Assembly: GCA_020086605.1 (NCBI GenBank)
Contig: JACBWW010000015.1
Span: forward strand, 6,283,513 to 6,347,512
Length of the DNA: 64,000 nt
Source: Lanius collurio
Taxonomy: Eukaryota; Chordata; Aves; Passeriformes; Laniidae
Direction: 5' to 3'
Shown: piece by piece, positions 46,975-61,100 of the stretch
Layout of the letters: every line of letters begins with the position of its first letter
How positions within the stretch are numbered: the stretch's first letter is position 1
Notes under the pieces: model-generated
The model's input: the letters and a program-made list of their open reading frames with translations, nothing else
Told to the model about the DNA's origin: nothing
Databases searched by the model: none
Program-made: the position numbers and the translations under genes

Positions 46975-49080
46975 GTATATACACATGTATCTAGGTAGAC
47001 AGATCAATCGCATTTAAGTAAGAAAACTGGGATTGCAACCCACTGATGGTTCTTACTGCATCTACTTTCCCTCTGGAGATACTACTGTTCCCAGGGACAT
47101 CAGCTTAGCTACTGCCCTGCAGCTGCCAAGCAAGCATGGGTGCAGGCTTGGCAGACAGCCCTGATACACTCACTGCAGTGCACTGTCTCTTCCATCAGCT
47201 GTGTTCATTTTTTAGGGTAGAATCATTGCAATTGCTCATTCTGCAATTAGAAGTTTCAGCGTGAATAAGCCACACTCAGTTTGAAGAATGACCACTCACA
47301 TTGGTTTCCTGTTCTATTTTACTGCTTGAAATGTGGCAGCGACTCAAAGTCTAAACCCAGTGCGGGGCCTCCTCATCTTAACTGAGGTAGATCCTCCTGT
47401 GAGAGGACAGACTGAACCTCCAAGAAGTTTCAGTCTTTCAGTGGGATTTGCAGAGACAAAAGCCAGGTAAGTACTTTGCTCTTCCTATAAATACCCTCCA
47501 TAAACAGGCGCAAGAGAGGGGATACGAGTGCTACTGTGGAGCATGCTATTTTACAGGTGGGCAACTGAGGCAGAGGAGTATTTTAAAAGTACATCTCAAA
47601 GTGTTTTAAAAGCGTTGAAAATCTGAGCCTAAGTGAACTGGTCAAGGTTACAGAGAAAGGCTGTGCCTGAATGTAAAAATTAATGCATGTCTTCAAGTTC
47701 CATGTCAGGCTCCCAGCAGCCCTTTTCTCAGCCAATTTGTGCATTAAAAAATTTCAGAAAAGCCTCCATTTGTAGGAAGTCAAAGTTTCAGATGGGAAAT
47801 TCTTGTGATTGAAGAACATACCAAGTCCAGGGGAATGAATCATTCACCAGAAAAGAGCAAGTTAGCTGCATATTCACACAGTAAAGATAGAATATATATC
47901 AAAGCCTTCACACTTTCCCCCTTCTATAGTTTGCTCCATAATTTTAATATGTGTTTAAACTGAGTGACCATGTATGCAAAGGAAAAGTTTACAAGCAGAT
48001 AAGTCTTCTAGAGCTGAGTGTCTGCCAAGACAAAAATGTGTGGTTTATTTTAAATAGGAGGAGTGGTTATCACTCAGAACACACTATTTCTGTTGAAGCA
48101 GTAAAGGCAAAAATTAATTCCCGCAATTTTTACTTGTCATTAAAATAGAAATTTCAAGAAATAAAATCACATTTTCAGCCTATACTGAAATTAAAAAGAA
48201 AAAAAAAAGAAAAAAGAAAAAAGCAAATTTTATGTAGGAAAGTTTTTAGTGCAAGAGGAAGCATATTTTGAAAAACTGTTTCATGGAGAAGTGAAACTCT
48301 GATACAAGGAGCTCTTACATACAGGTGTTATGTATTATAATCTACATTACAGTACTGTACTATCCACATGAGACCAGGTACAATGAAAAGTTTCTGGACT
48401 TCAGTCAGGTTTGTGAGTTTCAACATAATTTAATTTACAGCAAGTCTTACTTCCATATACATGAGTACCTTCACTGGCTTCAGTGAAACCTCAGACTTTA
48501 TAGTGGCATAAGTATGAGGTATTGAGACTCTTACTCATTTCTATTTTAACTCTCAGATGTCAGTGTGAAAGGGTGAAAGCCCTGAAAATTTTTTATATTT
48601 ACCATTATCAAGAGAAAGTAAAGAAAACTGAATACTTTATATTTCTTACAGTTTATCTCAACATACAAATGTTTATCTCAACATACTCTTTTTATAAGAG
48701 TATGAGTATGCTTTGTTCAGAGAAAAAAAAAATGCACTAATTCAACAGAAATCAGCAAGACCTCCAGGAGATTAAAACTCAGGCAAGACAGAATCACATC
48801 AAATCCATATCATCTGTTTCAAACAACAGCAACAACAAAAAGTACATTTTTATAAACCTCTCTTTTTCAAAGTAGTGCTCATTACTAAGTTATTATATAC
48901 TTCTTAATTTATGTCAGCTGGGGGATATATTAGTTACTCAAAGAACTTTTTTTTGTCTATATAATGTGGAAATTTAAATTCATGCTTTTCTTTTTGTTAT
49001 GTCTAGAAAGTTTAAATAATTGCACCTCTCTCTCTCTCATCAGTTAACAAAAGCATTTGCTCCTGACAGCTGAGAAGCTG
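46975..49080. other. Intergenic DNA
   Basis: No exon recognised. It holds a 16-bp direct repeat (48651-48686) and an A/G-rich run at about 48195-48225. Confidence 0.65.
48651..48686 (+). repeat. Short direct repeat, two 16-bp copies
   Basis: GTTTATCTCAACATAC at 48651-48666 and again at 48671-48686, separated by 4 bp. Confidence 0.9.
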
Positions 49081-49088
49081 TTGGGAGC

Positions 49089-49176
49089 CGGAGCCAGCGC
49101 TCAGCAGCGCACAGGGCAGGAGAAGCGCCCGGGACCCACTAGGTGGCAATAGAAACCCCTCAAATAAACTCCTCCG
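49089..49176. promoter_or_regulatory. Isolated GC/CpG-rich patch around a CTCF site
   Basis: Six CpGs (49089, 49098, 49108, 49126, 49130, 49175) and high GC over about 90 bp, with AT-rich DNA on both sides. It encloses the CTCF core at 49136-49148. Low-methylated CpG patches around bound CTCF sites are known in vertebrates. Confidence 0.5.
49136..49148 (+). promoter_or_regulatory. CTCF core motif CCACTAGGTGGCA
   Basis: All 13 positions fit CCASYAGRKGGCR in the forward orientation. The three bases upstream (GAC) do not fit the extended motif. It is the best CTCF core I found in the window and lies in its own CpG-rich patch, so it is a likely insulator or loop anchor between FBXO8 and whatever lies beyond the window. 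Confidence 0.55.
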
Positions 49177-52100
49177 AACACTTTTTGTGCTGTTTGACAG
49201 CTATTAATATCAACTAAAAAAAGTGTTAAACCGAAAGGAAGCAAACAAAATTTCATATTGGTGCTTAAACCACCTACAATTTCAGTACAATTTTCTGTAA
49301 GTTTAATAGGAAACAAGTGATTTATCAGTGTATTATGTTAATTTCTCCTACTAATCTTCATATTTTCTCCCAAGATCATTATTTAACATGTTATGCAGTA
49401 GAAAAAAATTTTCAACTATAATTTCAGCATTATAGAAAAGTTTGTGACAATTTCAGTTGTGCTTAATAAATTTTTCACTCTGCCATCGCTATAGAAGTCA
49501 GATGGCTGAAATTATTACTTTTCTGAGTTTGGAAAGCATTAACAGGCTTAAACTTCTATTGGCTTAGCTTCTAATCGTATCAATTTCTCAAGTTCCAAAA
49601 TCTTGGTGACCTTTACTGGGTAATTAAGACGAAAATTAGTCTTCATATTAGTTTTGAAGTTACATTTTTAGAAGTATCTTAAAAGAAGAGATCATTGCTT
49701 CAAATTTAGCACAAGTGTTTCTGTGCTGGAAATTTCCCTGTTTGTATATGTAGACCTCACCACTATGCTAAAAATTTCACGGTAGTAATTTTCAAAACTT
49801 GTGAGTTAGCAAAACTAAAACTCACATCTTAATGCTCAGACACATTAAAACACAATTAAGAGTGTGGAGTTCAGACTGTAGAAAAATATAAGAGCATAAA
49901 TTTGGTGTTTCCGTTTTCAAAGTCTAGATTTTTCTATTTTAGCATCTCTTTAATGTTGCTCTTGTATACAATTTTCAGGATTTGTTTCTGTATGGCCAAC
50001 AAAACCTAGTGTGGTGAACTCCTCCTTGCCATTATCATGGTGGTTCCGCTGCTGAATGCTGGAACTGATACTCACAGTGCCAGGGCTGCAGGGGCAGGAC
50101 CCAGTGCTGCTTTGTGTTTGGTGATGGCCACCAGCTCTCTCGATTTAGACTACATTTTTACCTCCCTGTTTCAAGGAGAAGGGGAGGAATCTGTATATGT
50201 AGTGCCACAAGATAGGAAAAGAAATTGAGAGGAGGCTGATGTGGTTTCTGTCCCTCCAAACCACTTCCTTCCCCCGCTCTCACTCATTCCCCTCTGCTGT
50301 GTCTCCCTTCACTGTGCAGTGGTGGGATCCTGGGGTTACCTTCCCACATTATGTTCCTGGATCCCAGCACTTCTCTAGGGGATTGCCAGACAGGGGAGGG
50401 AAAGGGTAATAAAACTAAAATTCAACTGGAATTCAATTCTAAAGGAAAAGAGCAGAAAAGTAACTGCTCTTTAGGTACTCCACTGCTGGAGGGTTTTCTT
50501 AAATGAGTCTTAACAGACACAACAAATTGTCTCCAAAAAAATAAATGCACTGTGGAAAAACTCAGATAGCCTGCCAGGAAACATAATTTCTTATAGAACA
50601 AGTTCATCAGAACACAAATCCAAACACCCCAGTCAGGGCAAATGGTGTGACAAGCTCAGGTGTTAATTCTGTCAAAACTTCACACATTAATTTAATCCCT
50701 AAAATAGGATAAAGAAAAATAAATTATCAACTTTTGAAAAAAATTGAGTCCAAATCTGGATTTTGAAAGCTCAGCCTGTTTTCTGTTTACAATGCCATTT
50801 GTTTCACATAGAAACACATCTTTTTCATGAATATTTTTGCCTAACACTTTGGAATACTGAGAAGGAAAATTCAACTCTAAGTAAAATAGAAGTATATTCA
50901 CAGTCATGCAGATGAACACTGCTTGACATCTGCAGACTTTCCCTTAAAAATATGACTAAAAATACATTTGAAGAAAATCTGGTTTAAAATTTGAAATCCT
51001 TTTTTCCTGTCTGTAAGTGGTACAGAGGCATACACTTTTTATTCTTTCCAGAAAAATTAATTATAGGGAGGATACGAAGGTGACATAACTGAGTAAGTCA
51101 TACTTACCAAAAATAGGTTAAAGGATGCAGTAAGCATAGGTATAACATTTTATTCCCAAATATTTGAATAAAATCTGAAGTGTTCAGGGTGTAACTTGTT
51201 TTTCTTGTATTTCTCTACATTTAGCATTAATAAGCAAAATGCAAGAAGAGCTTTTACATATCCTTCCTGCCACTGCTTTTTTTGTTTTGTTCCCCTGGTT
51301 GCCCAGGTCTTGTGGTTATGGAAAGATACAGCATCTAGGGCTGCTGGTACTAACCAAGGCAAAAAATTATTCATCGAAGTTACTGTACAAGTGATGAATA
51401 TAATGATAAATTGAATGCAAAAAATGTTGCTTTACTGATAGGTTATCAGTAGTAAAACCCCACGAAACCAACATTTTCTCAGATTTGCATCAATCAGTTT
51501 AAAAATACACATATCTGACAAGTGGACGACAAGCCACACAAGGAGCTCTTGTGGAAAAGAACTCATTGAAGTCTTCAAACAGGCTTGTAAATTCACTTCA
51601 AGTGTCACCTATAAACAGCTTTTGTTCAGCCCATGAACCACTCCTCTGTCTGGGAGCACAAAGTAACTGACCCATAGGAAATGAAGCTTCTGGTTGTTAA
51701 ACTGAGATAAGCTAACATATTGTAAAAAATATCTCAGAATTATGCCAAATTCACACAACTCAAAGAAAGAAAAAAGTGGAGCAAGGTAATGGTGACCTTT
51801 TATATTAGCATCTCTTTTCAAAACGCTTCAAAATATAGAGCCTGTAATCCCATTTGCTGCATTCATTTTGTTCTCTACCAGAGCTTGGAGAAAAAGGAGT
51901 AGGGGAAATAAATTCAAGTAGTTCTTCATTGTTTTATATTTAATCACTGTCCCAGTAGGATTTCATTCTTCCTCAGACCTGGCAGCAAAAAGCAATGGCA
52001 GGAAACAGAGCAAGAAACAGAGAAGCAGAAGGAGCAGCTGTTCTCCAACTACCATGTAAAGATGCTCCATGTGTGGGACAATTGGAGTGATCTCAGGTGA

Positions 52101-55100
52101 GGAAGTACCTTCCTTCTGCAGTAGGGATGGTGACTGAGTACTTGAAGAGTCCCTGGTAAATAGCAGATTTTGTCATAGGACAAGTGTTTGCAGATCGAGC
52201 ACATCTTCCAACATGTGATGTTTTCAACTTTTAGCCAGGTTATGGCATTTTCTGCTAGCCCAAATGGTGAGGAGCTTTCTAATTTATGGGAGACTTCTGT
52301 ATATGTCTTCTCTCTGAAAAAGAAAAGCTAAACAAACCTTCTGTTAAAGAGAAACAGCCCACAGGAGGTAGGATAGTGAAGGAAATCTGAGCTCTGACCA
52401 GCTCAGTGGAGCGAAAGCCACGGTCTGTAGGTTTTGATGCCACAAGCTAAGGCCGTTTCAGAGGTGACCACCCACCTACCTGCTTCTCTGCTTGGAAGCA
52501 AACCTTCCTCAGAGCAGAGCCCACCTTCTCCACTGGTGCAGCTCACATCCCACCATGTTAATTAAAATGAAGATCAAGCTGATAACCAGCTCCAGCACAC
52601 ACCGTTGGAGTTTGGCTGGCAGCACGAGGGATTTCACAAGACCCTTCTCTTCCTGAGGAAAAAATTTAAATTTAGAGACTTCTTTGCTGTTAACAGGGTT
52701 TTAAAGGTTTTGGTTTCTTTCCATTAGAGTCTGAGACATGTCACAAAATGGATCTGTTTTCTGGAAGGAGGGGTGTACAGGTGGGTTTCTCCCAACTCCT
52801 GCAAAGCATTTTGCTTAAATACCCTCTAACCATACTTTTGCATCTCTTGAAGTTATTCTTGGAATAATATCCTGGCTGCTCTTAAAAGGGTTTGTTATTT
52901 TCTTCATTGCACTCAGTATAAAACAAAAGGCTCTTAACATTTTATTCTGTTTATTTAAAAGTTTACTCATTTATTAAATTAAAAGTGTTTTCTCACCCAG
53001 AAAACATTCAGAACATTTCTCCAGATATCTGTCCAATCTTTCATTCTGTTCTTCAGGGCTGGCCCAAATAAAAACATATGCCTTTTCTTGAATGATATGA
53101 CCTTTAGTTCCCACTTCTTCTCAAATACATTTCTTTTCTGCTTTGATTTATGTGAAAAGTAATGGAACGACAGCTTCCAAAAAAAATTACCCCAAACCTA
53201 TTGTAAATAAAGATTATTTTCAGCTAAAGAGCTTGAGTGCATTCTTTATATTTTCATTCCTATCTGATACACTTCTTTAAATAGATGAAATTAAAGGGCA
53301 TGGTTGCAATAGAAGAAAAACTAAAATATGCTGTTGGTCGTCTGTTTATGTTGGAGTGAGCAAGACTTGGGAATTTATAGAAGTTCAGATATGACAAAAA
53401 GATTGTTTACCTGTGGAGGAAAGAAGACATCTAGAAATAGCTCATCGTCAGTTTTAGGTAACTTCTTTAGCTATTGTGGGAGAGCTAAAATCCCACATAT
53501 ACAGTATTCTTATAATTTACTTTTTGTAATATACCCATTAGGAATGCTTTCACATTGTGGTAGACTGTATTTCCTGAAACACATATTTAGAGAAGATTTT
53601 GCAGGGAGAAAATGTTAAAATAGATTTAATGTACCTCCTCTAATACAGGTACTTTCCTTTGACCAGCTTTTCATAGTTTCTCTGGCTAGTTTTGGCCTGA
53701 TTTCCCTTCACATATGAGTCCTGCATTTTGCATCCTCAGAGTCCTTGGTGCAGTCATGCTTGATTTACATCACTTGAGACCAAAGGTGGATACCTGGGTA
53801 AAATCCAGGCCATGTGGAAGCCAGCAGCAAAGCTTCCACCAACTCTGACGGGGCTAAAATTTCATCCTTTTCTGTTTAAACAAAGGCTGTCCCCTGCTCC
53901 AGCTACCCGTCATACCCGGGAGAAGCTTTAGCATCAGATCATCAGTTTCTCAACAGTTTCACAAACCAAAATAGTCTGAAATATTTTAAAAGTGTAGGGA
54001 AGGAAGATAAATTATTTAAAGATATACCAAGTAAGTACGGCCTGAACTTTAGAAAGGTAACGTTTACAGGCTGGCTGTATGGAAAAACATCCTGACTATG
54101 CATTAATCAATCCTCAATAGGAATATTAAACAAGGCCAACATTTTCAGGCTCAGATGCCTAAAGTTCAAGTCTAAAACCACATTTAGGAATTCAGATTTA
54201 AGACTACCTGGCTTGAAAACTGTGGTTCTAATCTGAATTTTTCTCTTCGTGTTTTCTAGTGAACTTCACAAGTTAAAGAAAACTACTGATCTGACTTAAC
54301 TCCTTATCTTGTTATTTCAAAATAAATGCTGCAAGCGAACTCATGTCATTTAACAGAACTTTCTCAGACAATTGAATAACCACAACTGATTCTCCAAACA
54401 ACAACATGCATGCATCAGGACTTAGGAACGTAGATCACTTCTGGGAAAGTACTGCAGGGAAGAGGGAATAAAGGGCAACTATATTGTCATTAAAATTTTA
54501 CTTTTAATCTTAGCTATATAAAGAAACACAGAACTTGAAAACATTGTGCACTGCTCTGGAATTATGTGTCTTGATTCTTGAGAATAAATACCATTTTATA
54601 TCTCCTTTTAAAGTATATATTAAACATATTGCCATACTACAGTATATTAAAGACATTTCCCATTTTAATAATAAAAATAACTCATATTAGTTTGAAAGTT
54701 GCAAGATGTTAACATCAGATGGGAAACAGTTTAAAAGACAAGTGCTAAAAATAACCTTTAAAATACTGTGTACACTGATGTTTCAAAGATGAGTGTAAGT
54801 TACACTTGGCAAGGGTGTTGGATCCTTTCATACACTGGATATGTTTAGCTTTGGTATTTTCTTAACAAATGGTAAGTATTGGGCCCTATGTCCCTGGAGG
54901 AAAGACATCACCCTACAGTGACATGTTTCTATACAAACATACTCAAACCAAGGTCATCACTCACCTTCCTAAAGCCTCAGTAACACAGGCCAACAACTTA
55001 ATTTACAGAGAGAAGCTGTATGAAGTGTGGGACTAGCGGATCCCAGGGTCCGATCAAGGTCTGCCACTGAATTAAGGCAACAGATGGAGTGGCTCAAGCT

Positions 55101-56719
55101 AGAAGAGAATTTTTTTTTTCTACCTCACCCATATATTTTCACATGCATCCCTAACTCATGCTTAACCCTTTCTCATCTAGGGAGGCACATAAACTGAAAG
55201 ACATGAACTTCAATTCACTTTGTTTCCACACAAGTCCTGACATTGTCTCTAAGTTGGTGCTCAGATACAACAATGAATTCAAGCAACTTCATGACAGTTT
55301 GAGGCTCTGACCTGCCCATTATAATTCGCAGAATAGCTTCCTATAAGCAAACCTGCCTGCTCAGATTTTCTTAATCAGATCTTAAAAAAAGCAACAAGAT
55401 CCAAACCAGATACAGTTTAGCCATGATTTAGATTCCTCCCTTTTTCTTACTTGTAACTGTCAGGTACATATTTGAGTTTCCAGACTATGTGATACTGCAT
55501 GTTGACGGCCATTGGTCACTACTTGAAAGTGAAACTATCAATCTGAATTGTTTTAAGTTTACCAATTTTTCAAAATTATAGCTACTGACAAAACAAGACT
55601 AGAAATATATAAACTACTAGAAACATACTTCTTATGTTCAACTATAGCTAACACGAGTATCTCTTCCCACAAGAAAGAAATTACATCACTCGGTAATTAA
55701 AAATACACAAAATTAAAGTGATTTATCCTTCTAAAATTGAGTGTTACTTTTCCCTTTAATACTAGATAAAACTGAAAATCAAATCTGCAATTTGCCTATT
55801 TAATAAGGATTATTTATCTACCTGGGTCTGCTTTATACTCCAACACTGAACATAGCAATCTCAGCAGTTCCATTAGATATAATAGGAATAAATTCAGATT
55901 TAAACCTTGTTTTTTCTGCTCAATCTTGCCATTCATCATACCATATCTTTTCTGAAGAGGGTGATATTATCTGGTCAGAAAATATCAGTGATATTTATAG
56001 TCTCATTTTGTCTTCTAGCAAGAGGCTGCAATCTTCCACAGCATGAAACAGAATTCTGGAAAACAGAATTCTGTAAATAAACAGGTAAATATCATCCAGT
56101 TGTTACCTTCTTGCATATGTGCCCTTCTACAGGAAAGCCTGGTGGTATAGACTTACAGTGTCTGATTGCACAAAAAAGGAGGGGTTGCTGTGTCTTTCTT
56201 TTATTCCTGTAACATCTGCTACTGGTCATTGTTACAGGCAGGGGCTTTGATCTAATCCAGAATGGCTGTTCCTATGTCCTATAACTGCTTTCATAAATGA
56301 AAGCCATAGCCTTTTCCCTTGTCGTTGCTGTTAATTATGAATACCATGTAGCATTTTTACATAACATAGGATATAGTTATCTGAGAACTATAGTATAATG
56401 GTAGACATTGTTGGAAATTAATTTTGGAATCTTCAGTCAGTGTGATGTACTTTACAAAGGCCATAACTTTTTAGTCCTATCAAAGTATTAATCATTCCAA
56501 ATTACTTTGTAGAATTACTTAGTCATGAACATTTGCTGAGAACTCAGAACTCTGTCTATCCACTGTACTTTATCAAAGATCAGTAAGTTGCATTAGCAAT
56601 GGTGAGACAATCCCCTCTTAATTTACTCAATGTTGCACTCTAGTAAGGAGTTATTTACCTCTCAGGAACTGTACTTCTTTGAAATGTGTTATGCACATGT
56701 AGTCCATTCTTGGACTGTA

Positions 56720-56768
56720 CGTGCTCCCTGTGCCTGAGCTAGCCACGAGCACGCGCACAATAAAAACG
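56720..56768. promoter_or_regulatory. Small CpG cluster
   Basis: Five CpGs in 49 bp (56720, 56746, 56752, 56754, 56767), including ACGCGCAC, in CpG-poor DNA. Function unknown; it could be a small regulatory element. Confidence 0.2.
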
Positions 56769-57756
56769 GACTCCATGTGGACAATTACTCAGTGAAAAAA
56801 GGAAAGTTATTTAGGCAGTAAAGTCAAGGAGCAAGAAATTAGGAAATACCAAATTTACCGTTGTCTGTGCAGTGGTGACATCAGTGGAGAAATGCATTAT
56901 TTACTGTCACAGTGCAAGAAGTCTAATTCCCTTTCCCAAGTAAAGGAACAACCTCTGTCTTCTACATGTCTTCTTGCCAAGTGCTGAAAATACATGTGGC
57001 TCAGACAGTGCCAGGAGTAGCATTTTGAAATTACTATTGCAAACTCAAAGGAAATAACTTGTATCCTGTGGGGGCAGGGGGATAAAACCCCTGGAGTAAC
57101 TTTCACTCCCTCTCTATAATTTATGTTGCCTTGATTTGCATTCTGTTGTTTTTCAAATGCATAGGATTCATGGCTTTTCCTTCCTTGCATCCTGCTCACT
57201 AGCTAGATCATGTGGAGCATTCTCATGCACTGAAAAATGGGTTCTCTGGCAGGAGAGAGGCCCATTCCAGGACAGGACAGGAATGGGACTCTCTTCATTC
57301 AGTATAATACTCCCTCTCTGCTCTAGTGAGTGAAGCCCTTTTCTAGATAGGATGCAGTTTTTCCACACATGGTGTTTTCTTCTGCTCCATGTACTAGGAT
57401 TTTTAATCTTTAATCCATTTATTGTCAAAAATTTACCCATCTTTTATTGCATTTATATCCCCATCTCCCTTCGCTTAGCTGATTCCCTGTACTGCTGGCT
57501 ATCTAAAATTGAATCTATTTGTCTTTCCTTCTCCCTTTATTCCCATGCCTGGCTGTAGCTTCTTGGAAATCTAATATTCTTTATGACAGCACCTACATGA
57601 AGAATTTAGGATGCATGTCTCATTTACTCCCAATCACCACCTGATAAATACAGTGTGAAAATGGAAGTCAGTGGTAGTATCTGCACTGGGTTCCAGTTTT
57701 CTGGCAAACTTCTTCATCTCCTACTATATTTATCATAAAATAGAACATTCATTTAT

Positions 57757-57784
57757 ATAGATATATATAGATATATATATATAT
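57757..57784 (+). repeat. TATAGA/TA microsatellite
   Basis: Alternating ATATAGATATATATAG units passing into pure (TA)n. Confidence 0.85.
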
Positions 57785-58096
57785 GAAAAAACCAGAAATA
57801 TTAATCAGTTAGACTTTTAGAGTAGAATATTCTGAATTTGGTCATAACGGTATCAAGAACAGACATTCATTCTTTTGAATATTGTCTTGAATATTTTAAG
57901 AGAGAATAATGTTTAAGGCAAAATTGTGATTTATCATAAAAACATACAAAACATGAATTTTTGGTTTTAGTAATTTATTCTCTTGGCTTCAGAAAAGTGT
58001 CCAAACAAATAGATAGTAATTGCTGTGAGCCTGAGTTGACACAACAGTCCCCATCCCTTGCATGTGATCTGTTTGTGTGACTGGTGACTTCCACTG

Positions 58097-58114
58097 GCAT
58101 GCAAATTTGCATGC
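58097..58114. promoter_or_regulatory. 18-bp perfect palindrome of two inverted octamers
   Basis: GCATGCAAATTTGCATGC is fully self-complementary. It contains ATGCAAAT (58099-58106) and ATTTGCAT (58105-58112), which share two bases, a geometry compatible with a dimeric POU/OCT site. A perfect palindrome of 18 bp is expected about 0.25 times in 64 kb of random sequence. Confidence 0.45.
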
Positions 58115-61100
58115 ACAGGCCTATGATTCATGCCCACAGTTAAGGTAGATGTGTGAAAATGCCACTTGTACTTGCACCAAGGACGTGTGAGAGAAGCTAG
58201 AGCTCAAGATGAGCTGTTGGATCACCCTGTTGAATTATATCACTCTTAATTTTGAAAGGCACTGCATTTCACTCAACTTCTTCTGAGCAGAGTATAATTT
58301 GAATTAAAGCAGATAAAGCTTGGATAGGATACAGCCCCTCCAAAAGCTGGCTAGTTTTGGCTTAAGGACAGCAAGAAAAGAAATAGGTGCAGAAGGTACC
58401 AGTTCATTTGATAGATTTTCCCACTGGTCCCTATTAGAAGCTGGACCTCATTTTTAATTTAAATTTGCCTCATTTTGTTTGAACTTTTGTAAATTCATTT
58501 TGCATTTCTCTAATAAATGAAGTATTAAAAATATTGTTTTCTCTCTGTGAAAGAGCTAGTGTCATATGATCACTTTGCCTCCCAAACTTTTTGTTGGCTT
58601 GTTTTCTTTTTTAAAGTAATGCAGATTGAACATTACAAGTTTCTCATTGTGAGACATATCCTTCACAATATTTTTTGTATTTTAATATTCAATGCCTTTT
58701 TTTTTTTTTTAAAGTGGAAAATAGGACTAATTTCAGTCTTCCATTATCAATATTACCTCTGCACACGCAAAAGCTGAGTAGCTCATTTAATCACAATGTT
58801 CTTCTGGGAATGATATTCTTTTGTGTACTCATTCTGACTCCCAAATCCTTTTTGGGAAACACTGCTTTCCAATACCTACCATCCTGTTCTAGAAATGTGG
58901 CTAGTTGCTAGACTTCTTTTAAAATTTGCACATTCCAGTGCATTTGTATTGTGCAAGAAAAGCAGCTTACAGTGAGATGTTTAGCAAACATATAAAAATA
59001 TTTCCAGCATGGATCAAGAGAAGGGATTTTTTTCCTCCCTGTAATTTAGGGCCTTTACTTAATTATTTAACAACTATCTGGCCATCAACTTTTAATTGGG
59101 TAATAAAAGGCCTTTGTTGTCACCTTGTGAGACTTTCAGTGGATGAAATTGGGTTTTTAGCTCTGAGATTAAAAAAAGGAAGAAGAAAGCAGATGTAGGC
59201 AATCTTACACTACTTCCTGTGACTATTACTTTTCATGGAAAATTCACCAGAAGACACAGCTAAGATAATAAACATTTGATTGTTTTGTGCTTGTCATTTT
59301 GCCTGAGTGCTCTTGGGGACAGCCAAACAACCGAAGAAGGACCCAGTCCTGGGACAATGGGAGTGCTCAGCTAGTACTGGAATCTAACGAAGGGAGCAAC
59401 GTTTTTTCCTAGTTATGGCTTTAAAGTACATTTATCATGCAGCTTATACTCTGGCAGAGAACCCACTCCTAATCTGTTTTAAAACAAATAGATTGTGTAC
59501 AGCTGTCCCTATATCCAAGGCAAAATGATGATTTAATGTTGATTAAGAGAGAAGGCCTTTGAAGTGAGTGAGGCAGGAGCCCGTAGTATGTCTCTAGTGA
59601 TCATTATCAGTCTTTCCCTGAAGGGTGACTTGGTGCCAGAAGCGCTTTCCCCACACTGGCTGAGGTGGATTCAGGAGCAAATGCTTTGTAAATTTAAAAA
59701 GACCTTCTCATTTGCAGGCCTCTGATGTCTTATTCCTTTAGCTGTATTAATGTCTGAGAATAAGCAGATGCAATCTTTTTCACCAGTTAACTACAAAAAG
59801 GGGCAAGGTCCACTGCTCCACGGCACTGTGGGCACCACAAGAAGAGCAGCCGAGCATGTATCCTGCAGTAAAATCAAAGAAAAGTTGCTAGGTTTGTCTG
59901 TTTTCCTTTCCTTTTCTTTCTTTTTTTTGCCATATGAACAGCTGCCTTAGCACAAGAAAAAGCATTTGGATTTAGCTTTTTACAGCTGAAAACTTTTGTG
60001 AATAATTGCATAAAGTATAGAAAAAGCACTCGGGTTGTCTCTCTCTCACTCGTCTCACACTGCTGGCCAAACACCAGCCACCATGCATGTGCACATGTGG
60101 GCCTACACAAAGACATTGTACATTATAGACACGTACACACACAGGCTTACCTTGCCATCTGAAATCAAATGAGTGGGAGCTCATTCATGCTTGCATCGCA
60201 TTCATCTGTCCATCTGTCTGTGATTTGGCCAAAAAACTCACAGCACCAGTGACAGATAAGAACAATCCTGTGTTGTTTCATGCTAACAGTTGTAAAAAAA
60301 TGTAATTCTCATATAGCTGAAGGGATGATGGCAAGAAAAAGGAGACAAGAGACATAATGCGTTTCATTGATTGACAGTTACAGTTTCCATTCATTTAGAA
60401 AAATTCTGCTTTTTTCTCATTAAAAAAAAAAGAAAAAGAAGGATTAATAATTAATCTGAAAAAAACTCTTGTCATCTCAAGTCATGGGAGTCTACAGTTT
60501 TACAAAACCAAAAAGCCATCGTCTGTTTATTTCTTAGCATTCCATAAATAGTCATCATATAGGCTCTGCATGAACTATGCTTACCATCAAAGACTTCATA
60601 GCTACTATTTATAGCATCCCCATTACTAACATACTTTCTCAAATATCATAGTACTAGGTGAAAGCAAAAATATGATTTCAAGCATACAGTGCTCTTCTGT
60701 AAGGCACTTTTTCCCACTGCTGAGAAACGACATTTTGCTATTGACTTCAGGGGGAGGGTGGAGAAGGAAACCAATCCTTTGATGGAGAAGAGTTTTGTAT
60801 AATTGTCTGTAATTTAAAAATTATGTAAATGTTTTACTGCAACAGCTGCCAGATTGACAATTCTGGGAATTTAAGTCAAAAGCAATAGCATGGGTTTCTC
60901 AACATTGCTCCATTATTGTGTCGAAAATCATGCCAGGAGGAAGATATGTCTTAAATATACATAACCAAGTGCAGAAGAGCACTTCTAGACCCATATTGTA
61001 AAATCTTAATTTTTCCACAACCTCCTCCCTCACAAATAACCAAAACCAGACAAGTTTTTGGCTGAAAATATTTCCTTTAGGGGCATTTTCATGAAAAGTT

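Larger units (their letters stand above)
49180..58096. other. Intergenic DNA, gene-desert-like
   Basis: No exon recognised. It holds GC-richer stretches at 50040-50400 and 52430-52640, a CpG cluster at 56720-56768 and a TA/TAGA microsatellite at about 57757-57784. The 96-codon frame at 53328-53618 has no recognisable domain. Confidence 0.65.
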
